Shown piece by piece: positions 1-7,319 of a stretch of 39,703 nt of DNA (position 1 is the first letter of the stretch; every line of letters begins with the position of its first letter). Location of the stretch: positions 1 to 39,703 of IMG/VR virus record IMGVR_UViG_3300042465_003836; one strand, written 5' to 3'. The notes below the pieces were generated by a model that saw only the letters and a program-made list of their open reading frames with translations, ran no database searches and was not told where the DNA came from. The translations under genes and the position numbers were made by a program. The DNA is from a virus.

Positions 1-140
1 CTACCGCTACGTCGAGGGCATCAAGGGCGCAGTCAGCGCGAGCCTGTTGGCTGGCATCGCGTTCGATGAGGCGACTCGCCAACTCCACGACAATCGGATT
101 GCTGGCAGCATTGTTGCTGATCCGACGGAAGTGTTTGTCA
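1..140 (+). repeat. Terminal near-repeat, left copy
   Basis: Matches 39564-39703 at 132 of 140 bases (first 63 identical). Indicates a circular or terminally redundant molecule of about 39,563 bp. Confidence 0.95.
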
Positions 141-760
141 ATGCGTGGGAGAATCCGAACGAGACTAATCGTGACGGCGAAGCCATTGACTATGACTTGA
201 GTGATGCGCCCGACGATATCCTTGGGCGCGGCGAGAACGCACTCAGCATGTACGCAGCAAGCACCGAAGGCATGAAGCCTATCGCCACACAAGTCTATGT
301 CGAAAGATCTTTCGAAGAGACAGACGCAAAACTGATTGGCTACATCGACCTCATTGAGGCGGCAGAGAATGGTATCTGCGTGTCTGATGTGAAGAGCAGC
401 CTGTCTTCTCGCAAGAAGTGGACTGCTGAGGATGCTGCTCGTGACGCACAGCTCGGCATCTACAGCATCCTCGCTGATGGTGACGTGACTGCTGTTGGAT
501 GGAGGCACGCTCGACTTGGCGGCAAGATCGAGGTGGGTGCCACGCACGTAGCAGCGCCCGACAAGAAGACCGTGCTGAGTCGCCTTGCAGGTTGGATGAG
601 TGACCTTGAGCGATGGTGCGAGACAGGTAACTTCGCACCGACCGGCTTGGATAAGGATGCTTGGGTGTGCAGCGCCAAGTATTGTGATTACTATCATCGC
701 TGTCCGCATGGAGCGGCAGCACAGACCGTCATCCCCATGACGATTGGAGGCTCAAAGTGA
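1..760 (+). CDS. Cas4/RecB-like PD-(D/E)XK exonuclease, C-terminal part
   Basis: This is the 3' part of an exonuclease whose start lies at 39481 at the far end of the window; joined across the circle it is 280 residues. In joined numbering the nuclease core shows GYID (D144), D157-V-K159 and the QLGIYS motif (Q178, Y182). Cysteines C251, C256 and C262, together with C23 in the N-terminal part, match the four-cysteine iron-sulphur clasp of Cas4/AddB nucleases. It follows a RecT-like gene (ATGA overlap) and precedes SSB (GTGA overlap), so it probably resects DNA ends to give the single strands the annealing protein uses. Family assignment is by motif; 5' or 3' polarity cannot be read from sequence. 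A TTG at 47 begins an internal open frame but is not the real start. Confidence 0.85.
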   Translation, partial: YRYVEGIKGAVSASLLAGIAFDEATRQLHDNRIAGSIVADPTEVFVNAWENPNETNRDGEAIDYDLSDAPDDILGRGENALSMYAASTEGMKPIATQVYVERSFEETDAKLIGYIDLIEAAENGICVSDVKSSLSSRKKWTAEDAARDAQLGIYSILADGDVTAVGWRHARLGGKIEVGATHVAAPDKKTVLSRLAGWMSDLERWCETGNFAPTGLDKDAWVCSAKYCDYYHRCPHGAAAQTVIPMTIGGSK

Positions 761-1134
761 GCAGCATGTGCCACGTAACGATCATCGGACGCTTGACGGC
801 AGAACCAGAGCAGAAGGTTCCCGCCAGCGGCAACGCCTACACGCGCCTCCGGCTCGCATGGAACCACAAGAAGGACGAGCCAGGCTACATTGATGCGACC
901 CTGTTCGGCAAGACCGGCGAGATCGCAGCACAGTACCTGCACAAGGGCAGTCACGTGTGCATTGCCGGTGCGAAGCTTCAGTGGTCGCAGTACGAGAAGG
1001 AGGGAGAGTCGAGCAAGCGCGTGTCGTACTCGCTCGTCGGCGGCGACCTGATCATGCTGGGCAAGAAGGGCGATGAGGACGCTCCCGCTACCACCACTGC
1101 CACGGCGGCTGGTGATAACGACATTCCGTTCTAA
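757..1134 (+). CDS. ssb: Single-stranded DNA-binding protein
   Basis: 125-residue OB-fold SSB. The opening (VTIIGRLTAEPE) and the YIDATLFGKTGEIAAQYLHKG region are typical of bacterial and phage SSB. After a low-complexity Thr/Ala linker the protein ends in DNDIPF, the acidic tip that recruits partner proteins. The GTG start overlaps the exonuclease stop as GTGA, which indicates translational coupling. It should coat single strands made by the exonuclease and hand them to the RecT-like annealer. Confidence 0.95.
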   Translation: MSSMCHVTIIGRLTAEPEQKVPASGNAYTRLRLAWNHKKDEPGYIDATLFGKTGEIAAQYLHKGSHVCIAGAKLQWSQYEKEGESSKRVSYSLVGGDLIMLGKKGDEDAPATTTATAAGDNDIPF

Positions 1135-1559
1135 TGTGGATGCGTATCCTTTTCGTCCTGCTCATCATCGTGTGCTTCGTCATGGCGCTGCTCAGTCCCG
1201 AGGTCGGGTTAGCAAAGCCAACGTTGCCGCCGCACTACGAGCAGTGGCTGAAGACTTGTCGAGCCGAACAGCCAAGTGGGAAACCCGGCAAGTGGGCAAG
1301 TATCAAATGGAAGCACGACGGTTCGGGCATCACGTATCCGGGTGGGTGCGGCTTCACGATTCCAAACTGGCGGGATCACAAGCCGAAGGGCGCACCCGAG
1401 CGCATGTCGGACGCAACGCCAGCGCAACAATTGTGGGCGTGCGAGAATATCTACCGCTTCTATTTGAAGCAGAGCGGGAGCCACAGGTACGCAGCTACAG
1501 TGTGGGACGCGAACCGAAGCGTCCTCGGCTGGTACGGGTTCACGGAGGAAACGTGGTGA
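1134..1559 (+). CDS. Secreted Rpf/transglycosylase-like protein
   Basis: 141 residues. Residues 4-26 form a hydrophobic signal segment (ILFVLLIIVCFVMALL) with a plausible cleavage after VGLA. The rest has the layout of the actinobacterial Rpf/lysozyme-like fold: W..I.W, a GG..GF strand near residue 73, then a QQLWACENIYRFY helix. The glutamate that normally follows the first helix (C-E-S/T-G) is not evident; the equivalent stretch reads KWKHDGSG. It may therefore be catalytically inactive or only distantly related. ATG 1134 overlaps the SSB stop; ATG 1140 is an alternative. A secreted cell-wall protein inside a recombination operon is unexpected. Confidence 0.55.
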   Translation: MWMRILFVLLIIVCFVMALLSPEVGLAKPTLPPHYEQWLKTCRAEQPSGKPGKWASIKWKHDGSGITYPGGCGFTIPNWRDHKPKGAPERMSDATPAQQLWACENIYRFYLKQSGSHRYAATVWDANRSVLGWYGFTEETW

Positions 1560-2491
1560 GGATCATTCTGATTGGGAATGGTTACTTCGGCTCGCTCTAT
1601 CAAGAGCGCATCATGCGCCACAAAGAGTACGAACTTGTCGGCGTTGTTGATTCTGACTATGAGAAGCTGAAGGCGCTGAGTGGCTTGACGATTGCCGAAT
1701 CGTACGATGCCATTGCGAACAATGTTGAGCATGATGCAGTAGTTATCTGCACCACGCCACAGCATCACGCCGAACTGAGTATCAACGCGATGAATCGTGG
1801 AAAGCACGTTCTCTGCATGAAACCAGGCATGATGAGCCTGACGGATTATGAGCGTATCTACGAGGCGCACAAAACAAGTGGCGTTGGTTGGATGATTGAT
1901 TACACACAGCTCGCAGCGCCAGAGATGGATTTCCTAGACCAGATGACTTTGAGTCTTGGTGACGCAAGCAGCATCAGTCTCAGCAGGCACGTTGTCACGC
2001 CGCCAAAAGCAGAAGGAATCCTTCTTGACTTGTTCCCACACGATCTTGCAACCACAAACATCTTCTTCTTCAAGAGGGATGTGAGTGTGAATTGCAAGAT
2101 TGATGGCGTAAGAGCAACAGCAACGATCTGTGATTCGGAAACAGGGAAGCAGTACGCATTCCTGTCGGCTAGTTACAACGCAACGATCCCTCAGAAATAC
2201 ACGCTGCTAAGACTAGCCCCATTCAACATCATCACGAATCCTCGTATCGAGCTTGCGTGGGAACAGAACCAGAAGTTCGTTGAGGTGCGTAGCCAGGGTC
2301 GCAGTGTTGAGATTCATTTCCGACACAACCCGGACATGATCACCATGACGCTGAATAGTTTTCGCTCGTGTTGCGAATACAACGAAAGCAATACTCATGT
2401 CTCCAAACCTGTGATGCGAATGATTCATGCGATGCAGCACAGTGCCAGCATGAATGGTGCGTCTGTTGAGTGTGCGGAGATTCGTCTGTGA
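1556..2491 (+). CDS. Gfo/Idh/MocA-family oxidoreductase
   Basis: 311 residues from the GTG at 1556, chosen because GGAGG lies at 1545-1549 and GTGA overlaps the previous stop; the open frame continues upstream but out of step with the genes there. An N-terminal Rossmann motif (IGNGYFG, residues 6-12) is followed by VVDSDYEK and a CMKP motif (K89), the counterpart of the family's EKP with Glu replaced by Met. The downstream GILLDLFPHD (D158, H162) matches the family's catalytic Asp/His pattern. Family members are NAD(P)-dependent dehydrogenases of sugars and related compounds. The substrate is unknown; surface-sugar or nucleotide-sugar modification is a guess. Confidence 0.8.
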   Translation: MRIILIGNGYFGSLYQERIMRHKEYELVGVVDSDYEKLKALSGLTIAESYDAIANNVEHDAVVICTTPQHHAELSINAMNRGKHVLCMKPGMMSLTDYERIYEAHKTSGVGWMIDYTQLAAPEMDFLDQMTLSLGDASSISLSRHVVTPPKAEGILLDLFPHDLATTNIFFFKRDVSVNCKIDGVRATATICDSETGKQYAFLSASYNATIPQKYTLLRLAPFNIITNPRIELAWEQNQKFVEVRSQGRSVEIHFRHNPDMITMTLNSFRSCCEYNESNTHVSKPVMRMIHAMQHSASMNGASVECAEIRL

Positions 2492-2610
2492 AGGTCTGGT
2501 GTGATACGTGCAAAGCTGAAACGCTGTTGAATGGGCGTAAGGTATGCTCGTGGTGCAACACAAAGTTGAGTGCGAAGAACATCAAGAAAGCAGAGAAGGA
2601 GTCGAGATGA
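2488..2610 (+). CDS. 40-residue zinc-ribbon protein
   Basis: GTG at 2488 overlaps the preceding stop as GTGA, and the stop at 2608-2610 overlaps the next ATG as ATGA, so the frame fits the operon exactly. The peptide contains WCDTCK and VCSWCN, two CXXC knuckles 16 residues apart that could bind one zinc ion. The remainder is Lys-rich. It is too small for an enzyme; a nucleic-acid or protein contact role is likely but unproven. Confidence 0.7.
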   Translation: MKVWCDTCKAETLLNGRKVCSWCNTKLSAKNIKKAEKESR

Positions 2611-2909
2611 GTGAGTGGATCAAAATTGAGAAGCGTCTTGCTGACGGAGTAGAAGACTTGTTCGAAGAAGCGTTGAGGCTTTGGGATGACAGGATGAATG
2701 CCACACGTGATGGGGCGTGGGATCGCTTTGTGATGGAGTGTCGCGCTCGTTACGAGATGGGCAGGGCGCAGCACGCTGGCACGCCTAGCACGTGGGAGTC
2801 ATGGTCGTTTGACGAGTTTGAGAAGAACATTCGGGAGGAGCTGATGGATTACGTGATCTATTCTGCTGCTCAACACGCTCGCCCGGTCATGAATCATGCG
2901 CGTCGGTAG
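2607..2909 (+). CDS. Hypothetical protein, 100 aa
   Basis: ATG 2607 overlaps the zinc-ribbon stop, with GGAG at 2599-2602 as ribosome-binding site. The product is acidic and helical (EKRLADGVEDLFEEALRLW) and ends with IREELMDYVIYSAAQHARP. The EELxDxxIY pattern is loosely like helical nucleotide-pyrophosphohydrolase (MazG-type) segments, but too little is present to assign that. The last 14 bases overlap the DNA methyltransferase gene. Confidence 0.75.
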   Translation: MSEWIKIEKRLADGVEDLFEEALRLWDDRMNATRDGAWDRFVMECRARYEMGRAQHAGTPSTWESWSFDEFEKNIREELMDYVIYSAAQHARPVMNHARR

Positions 2910-4065
2910 TACGTTCACTGGAGTCGGCGGTGCCGACATGGGGTTTGAGTGGGCTGGCATGACGATTGCGTGGCAGTGCGAACTAGATAAGTGGAAGCGC
3001 AGCGTGCTTGCGGCGCATTGGCCGGGCGTGCCGATCTACGATGACATTACAACGCTTGAGAATCCAGAGCCTGTTGATCTTATGGTTGGCGGGTTTCCAT
3101 GCCAAGACTTGTCTATTGCTGGCAAGCGAAAGGGGTTTAGTGGTGAACGATCAGTCCTCGCTTTTGAGTTCCTCCGACTTGCAGAAGCTCTCAAGCCACG
3201 ATGGCTCGTACTTGAGAATGTTCCAGGACTCCTTTCGTCCAACAAGGGACTTGACTTCGAGCGACTCCTCCGTGAAGTGGTCGCTAGTGGGTACGGTGGA
3301 ATCGCCTGGCGTTGTTTGGATGCCCGATACTTCGGAGTACCGCAGCGGCGCAGGAGAATCTTCCTTGTCGCCCGTCGAACCGAAGCTCGTTTCGATTCTC
3401 GAACCGCAAGTGGACTCGCGTTACGCGCTCTCTGCGAAGGCGGCAGCGGGGATCTTACGTCGTGCATCCCGCCGTGGCAGGACGCTACCCGAACCGTTGG
3501 GGGCGGCGCTGAGGAGGGTCGCATCGTCGGAGCTCTAAGCGCACGAGGATACACGCAATACACGGATCAAGAGTTTGTGCGCGGCGGTCAACTCGTAACA
3601 GAGGACGACATGGTTGCGTATCGTGAGAGTGCGCGTGTCAGTGCGCCCGGTACGCCAGAGACTTGGGTTGATGATGGGCGCGCGAACACGCTCAACTCGT
3701 TTGACACGGGCGATGTGCGTACCACTCATGCCGTGGTCGCTAGTGCGTACAGCATTCGTGAGGACGCAAAGGCGAACACGTTTAGTGCTACGCCGATTGA
3801 TGCTGCTCGTTGTTTGCAGAAGCAGCAGCCTAGTGTGCAATCACATCATGCTCAGACATTCATCGCCAAACCGCCGGACATAGTGCGAAGGCTCAGCCCA
3901 ATTGAGTGCGAGCGTTTGATGGGATGGCCCGACAACTGGACAGCACCCGAAGGAGTAAAGGCTCCCGACTCTCGACGCTACGCAGCATGTGGCGACGGCA
4001 TCGTTGCTAACGTGGCGTACTGGATCGGACAACGCATCATGCAGATTGACAAGGAGACACAGTGA
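2896..4065 (+). CDS. DNA (cytosine-5) methyltransferase
   Basis: 389 residues with the C5-methyltransferase motifs in order: motif I FTGVGGADMGF (7-17), catalytic PCQ in GGFPCQDLS (C69), ENV (107-109), QRRRRIFLVAR (150-160), a variable target-recognition region of about 150 residues, and the closing GDGIVANVAYWIG. It methylates cytosine in an unknown short DNA motif using S-adenosylmethionine. No cognate restriction endonuclease is recognisable nearby, so protection of phage DNA against host restriction is the likely role. ATG 2896 lies inside the end of the previous gene. The recognition region contains the AYSIREDAKAN segment that recurs in phage cytosine methyltransferases. Confidence 0.95.
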   Translation: MRVGSTFTGVGGADMGFEWAGMTIAWQCELDKWKRSVLAAHWPGVPIYDDITTLENPEPVDLMVGGFPCQDLSIAGKRKGFSGERSVLAFEFLRLAEALKPRWLVLENVPGLLSSNKGLDFERLLREVVASGYGGIAWRCLDARYFGVPQRRRRIFLVARRTEARFDSRTASGLALRALCEGGSGDLTSCIPPWQDATRTVGGGAEEGRIVGALSARGYTQYTDQEFVRGGQLVTEDDMVAYRESARVSAPGTPETWVDDGRANTLNSFDTGDVRTTHAVVASAYSIREDAKANTFSATPIDAARCLQKQQPSVQSHHAQTFIAKPPDIVRRLSPIECERLMGWPDNWTAPEGVKAPDSRRYAACGDGIVANVAYWIGQRIMQIDKETQ

Positions 4066-4547
4066 GTAAGCATTATCTCGGGCTAGACGTAAGCCCCCTT
4101 CGTATCGGATGGGCAGTGGTCGAGGCTGAAGACGATGATGCTTACGTTACTGACCACGGAGTCATCATCTTCGACTCCAAAGAATGGGTCACACCAGGAA
4201 TGCGAAGCGACAAGCTCGAAGACCTTTCCGACAATCACACAAGCATTAGCATGATTGGCTTGGAGGCTGTGTTCGTCGGGCCGAACAAGCTTGGTTCGAT
4301 TCGTGCTGCGATGGCGCTCGGGCAGGTTGAGAGTATCTGTGATTACTTGTGGCCTGATGCTGAGCAGAAGATCCTGACGGCTACGCAGTGGCGAGCAGCG
4401 TGTGGCATTGCGCAGGGTGGTAAGCAGGGCGTGATGGATTGGTCGCAAGGTACGTGTCACGACAATGGTGTTCATGCGCCTTCGAATCAGGACGCTGCTG
4501 ATGCTGTCGCGATTGCGTGGGCGACGATGGTGCGGGACGATGGATGA
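4062..4547 (+). CDS. RuvC-like Holliday junction resolvase
   Basis: 161 residues of RNase-H fold. The N-terminal YLGLDVSPLRIGWAV carries D9, the second acidic site is E68 in GLEAVF, and the C-terminal NQDAADAVAIA carries D144 and D147; these are the four acidic positions of RuvC-type resolvases. GTG 4062 overlaps the methyltransferase stop. It would cut branched recombination intermediates made by the RecT/exonuclease pair, or debranch DNA before packaging. Confidence 0.88.
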   Translation: MSKHYLGLDVSPLRIGWAVVEAEDDDAYVTDHGVIIFDSKEWVTPGMRSDKLEDLSDNHTSISMIGLEAVFVGPNKLGSIRAAMALGQVESICDYLWPDAEQKILTATQWRAACGIAQGGKQGVMDWSQGTCHDNGVHAPSNQDAADAVAIAWATMVRDDG

Positions 4548-5070
4548 GCATTGGCTAGACCGCGCCATTGAAGACAAGCTCGGAGAGGTCATTGATAGGT
4601 ATCGTGCGCAGGGCAAGCCGGTCAATAACGTAGGCGCACTCAGGACTCGTGTTGCTGCTGATATCAACGGGCTACGTGGCACTGCTGCTTGGGCAGCGTT
4701 GAAGCAGAAGTATGATCCCGCCCCGCAGGTTCGTGTCGGTTATTGCACAGCTTGCAGCAAACCGTTTCAACGTGGCGGTGTGAGTGCTTGGCTAGAGGAT
4801 AAGAAAGGTTGGGAGTTCTGCTCAAAGGAATGCTTGGACAATAAGGAGAAGCATCCGATTAGTTGGGCAGAGTTCAAGGGGCGCGTGCGAGACAAGGGCA
4901 GTGTCAGTACGCATCGGCTCGAGATCGTGGATGGCGAGCTTGTGCCTGGGGATCAGATCACGATTACGTGGGATGAGATCAAGAATGTGGGCAAGCCGAT
5001 TCCTGAGCTGCCCTCAACCGGCGTTGCTGCTGCTGTTGTTGTTGATGATGAGATTGAGTGGGAGGAATGA
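4540..5070 (+). CDS. Hypothetical zinc-finger protein
   Basis: 176 residues from ATG 4540, which overlaps the end of the resolvase gene. An N-terminal helical half (VIDRYRAQGKPVNNVGALRTRV) precedes a YCTAC...EFCSKEC four-cysteine zinc site at about residues 68-96. An acidic C-terminal tail follows. The position in the recombination operon suggests a DNA-transaction role, but I recognise no family. Confidence 0.75.
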   Translation: MDEHWLDRAIEDKLGEVIDRYRAQGKPVNNVGALRTRVAADINGLRGTAAWAALKQKYDPAPQVRVGYCTACSKPFQRGGVSAWLEDKKGWEFCSKECLDNKEKHPISWAEFKGRVRDKGSVSTHRLEIVDGELVPGDQITITWDEIKNVGKPIPELPSTGVAAAVVVDDEIEWEE

Positions 5071-5366
5071 TGGCTAGGAAAAGAAAGTGTGGAGATCCGC
5101 GTGATGCGTTCAATCCAATGAGGATTGCGGCTGAGCGAGCTGTTCTTTGCGAGGCTGAGCGAAGGGGCGTTGCTGATGGTGTGAGGGTTGAGCGTTCTCG
5201 ATGCGAACGCGAGCATCGTATTGAAACATTTGCCGCGATCAGGCGCGCCGCAGCAGTAGCGCGACGAGCGGAGAAATGGTCTGGCGTTTCTGCCTACGAA
5301 GGTTTCGTGATGGCGCAAGGTGTGCGCGCAGCCATTCGTGCTGCTGTCGGATCGGACAAGACCTGA
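5067..5366 (+). CDS. Hypothetical Arg/Ala-rich helical protein
   Basis: About 98-99 residues, rich in Arg, Glu and Ala, with long predicted helices (ERAVLCEAERRGVADGVRVE). Two adjacent ATGs are possible: 5067 overlaps the previous stop, but GGAGG at 5061-5065 is better spaced for ATG 5070. No domain recognised. Confidence 0.65.
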   Translation: MMARKRKCGDPRDAFNPMRIAAERAVLCEAERRGVADGVRVERSRCEREHRIETFAAIRRAAAVARRAEKWSGVSAYEGFVMAQGVRAAIRAAVGSDKT

Positions 5367-5397
5367 TCGTGTAGCATTTGTTGCAAAGGGAGATGTG

Positions 5398-5472
5398 ATG
5401 CGAGACTTGATTCCGTACGTGATCCTTGCTTTACTAGTCTTGTTCCTCACAACTAAAGCAGGGAGAACATGA
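5398..5472 (+). CDS. 24-residue single-span membrane peptide
   Basis: ATG 5398 follows AAAGGGAG at 5385-5392, and the stop at 5470-5472 overlaps the next ATG (5469) as ATGA, like the larger genes around it. The peptide is almost entirely one hydrophobic helix (LIPYVILALLVLFLTT) with a short basic tail. Its exact fit into the coupled operon is the evidence that it is translated. Function unknown; it may be a membrane micropeptide or a leader that couples translation of the next gene. Confidence 0.55.
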   Translation: MRDLIPYVILALLVLFLTTKAGRT

Positions 5473-5759
5473 CCACACTACTTGAAGCTCGACACTCGTC
5501 CGCGCTGTACCGCACCATGTGGCGCGCCACGATGCACGCACTCGGCAATGCTGCTGCTGCTGACCAGGTGATGCAGAGCATCATGGATTCGCATCCGCAT
5601 CTCGCTGAGGTGTGGGATGCGAATACGTGTCGCGCGTGCAAGGCGATCCTGTCGCAGCTGGATAAGGCTGAGGCTTCGCCGTACTGCGAGTGCTGTCGGA
5701 TGGATGCGTATCCGACAGATTATTATGATCGCAATCTTAGGATGTACGGAGCCGAGTGA
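5469..5759 (+). CDS. Hypothetical protein with CXXC pairs
   Basis: 96 residues from ATG 5469, preceded by GGGAG at 5461-5464. The N-terminal two thirds look helical; the C-terminal TCRACK...YCECCRMDAY provides two cysteine pairs that could bind zinc. No family recognised. Confidence 0.7.
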   Translation: MTTLLEARHSSALYRTMWRATMHALGNAAAADQVMQSIMDSHPHLAEVWDANTCRACKAILSQLDKAEASPYCECCRMDAYPTDYYDRNLRMYGAE

Positions 5760-5992
5760 TGGTGAAGGGAACGATTGGCCGCGCCAAAGCTGCTGCTGCT
5801 ATGCAGCGCAGGCTTGACAGGGGCGCGCGCAAGGCGGCGCGTAGGGCGCAGCGGCACGCTGGTTATTGTGGCGCTGCTGATCGTCGCCCGATGGGTGACG
5901 GTACGCACGTGTGCATGGTGTGTATGACTGAGTTCACACCCTGGTTCGAGAGCGAGACGATCTACCCTGACGAGTACGCTTACGTGGAGTAG
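5756..5992 (+). CDS. Hypothetical small basic protein with CXXC
   Basis: 78 residues (GTG 5756 overlapping the previous stop; ATG 5759 is equally possible). The N-terminal half is strongly basic (RRLDRGARKAARRAQRH), then HVCMVCMTEFTPWF carries one CXXC. The charge pattern suggests nucleic-acid contact. It is the last gene before the promoter at 5996. Confidence 0.65.
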   Translation: MMVKGTIGRAKAAAAMQRRLDRGARKAARRAQRHAGYCGAADRRPMGDGTHVCMVCMTEFTPWFESETIYPDEYAYVE

Positions 5993-5995
5993 GGC

Positions 5996-6025
5996 TTGAC
6001 GCGCGCACGATTGTGTGTGTAGGAT
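5996..6025 (+). promoter_or_regulatory. Sigma70-type promoter
   Basis: TTGACG (5996-6001), an 18-base spacer and TAGGAT (6020-6025) lie in the 65-base gap between genes. The strong ribosome-binding site GAGGAGG (6043-6049) follows. It probably drives the 6058-7528 operon. Confidence 0.6.
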
Positions 6026-6057
6026 GATTAGACCCTAGACCTGAGGAGGTCAAACTA

Positions 6058-6375
6058 ATGGACAAAACGAAGCCGGACTATTGCACTTGTGGGGCATGCG
6101 GATATACGTGGGATTACAATCAGAATCCCACGCCAGCGAATCGTTGCCCCCGCGAAGCAGACCATGATAGTCCCGAGGAGGAGAGCGCATACGAGCATGG
6201 TTGGACAGTGGTCGAGTGCTACCCGAATGAGAAGGGAGCCGACGCTATCTTCCGCGCGCACGGGGTTTGGCGCACGGAGGAGGAGGCGTTGGACTACCTT
6301 GCGGAGTGCCGCGATGATGACGGCGCAGCTGACGGCGATGCGTGGACTACGGTTCGCATTCGGGTGGCTTACTGA
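6058..6375 (+). CDS. Hypothetical zinc-ribbon acidic protein
   Basis: 105 residues, first gene after the 5996 promoter with an excellent ribosome-binding site 8 bases upstream. CTCGACGYTW near the start with a later RCP gives a possible rubredoxin-like metal site; the rest is acidic. No family recognised. Confidence 0.72.
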   Translation: MDKTKPDYCTCGACGYTWDYNQNPTPANRCPREADHDSPEEESAYEHGWTVVECYPNEKGADAIFRAHGVWRTEEEALDYLAECRDDDGAADGDAWTTVRIRVAY

Positions 6376-6644
6376 TGGGCAGGATGGGCGAGAAGTTTAC
6401 CGAGCAGCAAGCCAGCGAGCACGAGGATCGAGGAGCGAACCGATCCGAAGAGCTGGCCGACCTGCTCACCATTAGCGAGATGACGGACATCATTGCCGCG
6501 CTTTCGCTTACGTATAGCCAACTGACTATGGGCCAAGCTCCGGCGGACATGCTCGCGATCCGTAGTGTGATGTGGGAAGCGCGAGCCATTGCCGAGCGCA
6601 ACGAATACGCCGGCGACTACGACTACCCGGAGGACGCATCGTGA
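6375..6644 (+). CDS. Hypothetical protein, 89 aa
   Basis: ATG 6375 shares its A with the preceding stop (TGATG). The product is acidic and mostly helical, with SEELADLLTISEMTDII and a YAGDYDYPED tail. No recognised domain. Confidence 0.65.
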   Translation: MGRMGEKFTEQQASEHEDRGANRSEELADLLTISEMTDIIAALSLTYSQLTMGQAPADMLAIRSVMWEARAIAERNEYAGDYDYPEDAS

Positions 6645-6838
6645 GTGCAATCGTGTGGTACGACAAACTCAGCAAGTCGTGGGGCGAATGCCGCAGCGCC
6701 GATGATCTCGTCATCGTACGAAAGGCAGACATGACAGACGAGGAGCTGAACATGTTGGAGGAAGCCGACGAGATGTGGAGCAGTCCGTACGCTGCCATTG
6801 TCGGAGCGCACAATCGAATCAAGGAGCAGGCATCGTGA
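6641..6838 (+). CDS. Hypothetical protein, 65 aa
   Basis: GTG 6641 (MSAIVWYDKLSKSW) with GGAGG at 6629-6633. The start lies in the repeated GCATCGTGAGTGCAATC junction shared with the next gene. The protein is acidic with a DEELNMLEEADEMW helix. Function unknown. Confidence 0.62.
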   Translation: MSAIVWYDKLSKSWGECRSADDLVIVRKADMTDEELNMLEEADEMWSSPYAAIVGAHNRIKEQAS

Positions 6839-7059
6839 GTGCAATCACCGCAACTGACGTATACAGGGCGGCGTACGGAATGGGACAAGCGCAAGCGGCG
6901 GGGCCGCTTCCCCAAACGCTTAGCCGGACGGCGCTGATCGCGTTGTCCCGTGTGCCAGACGTAAGCATCGGAGAAATGATGCGCCATTTCTGGCAAGGTG
7001 TGAGCGAATACTACGATGCGCGTGATCTGGAAACGCGAATGAAGGAGATTCGATCGTGA
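6835..7059 (+). CDS. Hypothetical protein, 74 aa
   Basis: GTG 6835 (MSAITATDVYRAAYG) with AAGGAG at 6821-6826, overlapping the previous stop as GTGA. Helical; no recognised domain. The first three residues and 17 bases around the start repeat those of the preceding gene. Confidence 0.62.
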   Translation: MSAITATDVYRAAYGMGQAQAAGPLPQTLSRTALIALSRVPDVSIGEMMRHFWQGVSEYYDARDLETRMKEIRS

Positions 7060-7319
7060 GTGCAACCGAGTGGGAGAACGAGGTAACCGACATGCTCAAC
7101 CGGTGTGATTGGATCTGCCCCGCCAACCACAAGCACCCAGGACTCTGCGACCACGTGCGCACGCTGCTCAGTGTGATCGAATCCCAGCGGTACATGCTAT
7201 GGGAGCATGAGCGTCGCGCCCTGATCTCGTGCGCTGACGAGCTGATCGGCATGATGGAACGCGCACTCGAACGCGACGCAGTAGCTGAGGCTGAGGCGTA
7301 CACAAAGGAGGCTTCGTGA
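7056..7319 (+). CDS. Hypothetical protein, 87 aa
   Basis: GTG 7056 (MSATEWENEV) with AAGGAG at 7042-7047. The segment RCDWICPANHKHPGLCDH is rich in Cys and His and could hold a metal. A long helix follows. Third gene in a row starting at a TCGTGAGTGCAA junction. Confidence 0.65.
   Translation: MSATEWENEVTDMLNRCDWICPANHKHPGLCDHVRTLLSVIESQRYMLWEHERRALISCADELIGMMERALERDAVAEAEAYTKEAS

Noticed and set aside
1073-1555. Upstream extension of the oxidoreductase frame
   Set aside because: Overlaps SSB and the secreted protein out of frame; the Rossmann start and ribosome-binding site place the start at GTG 1556.
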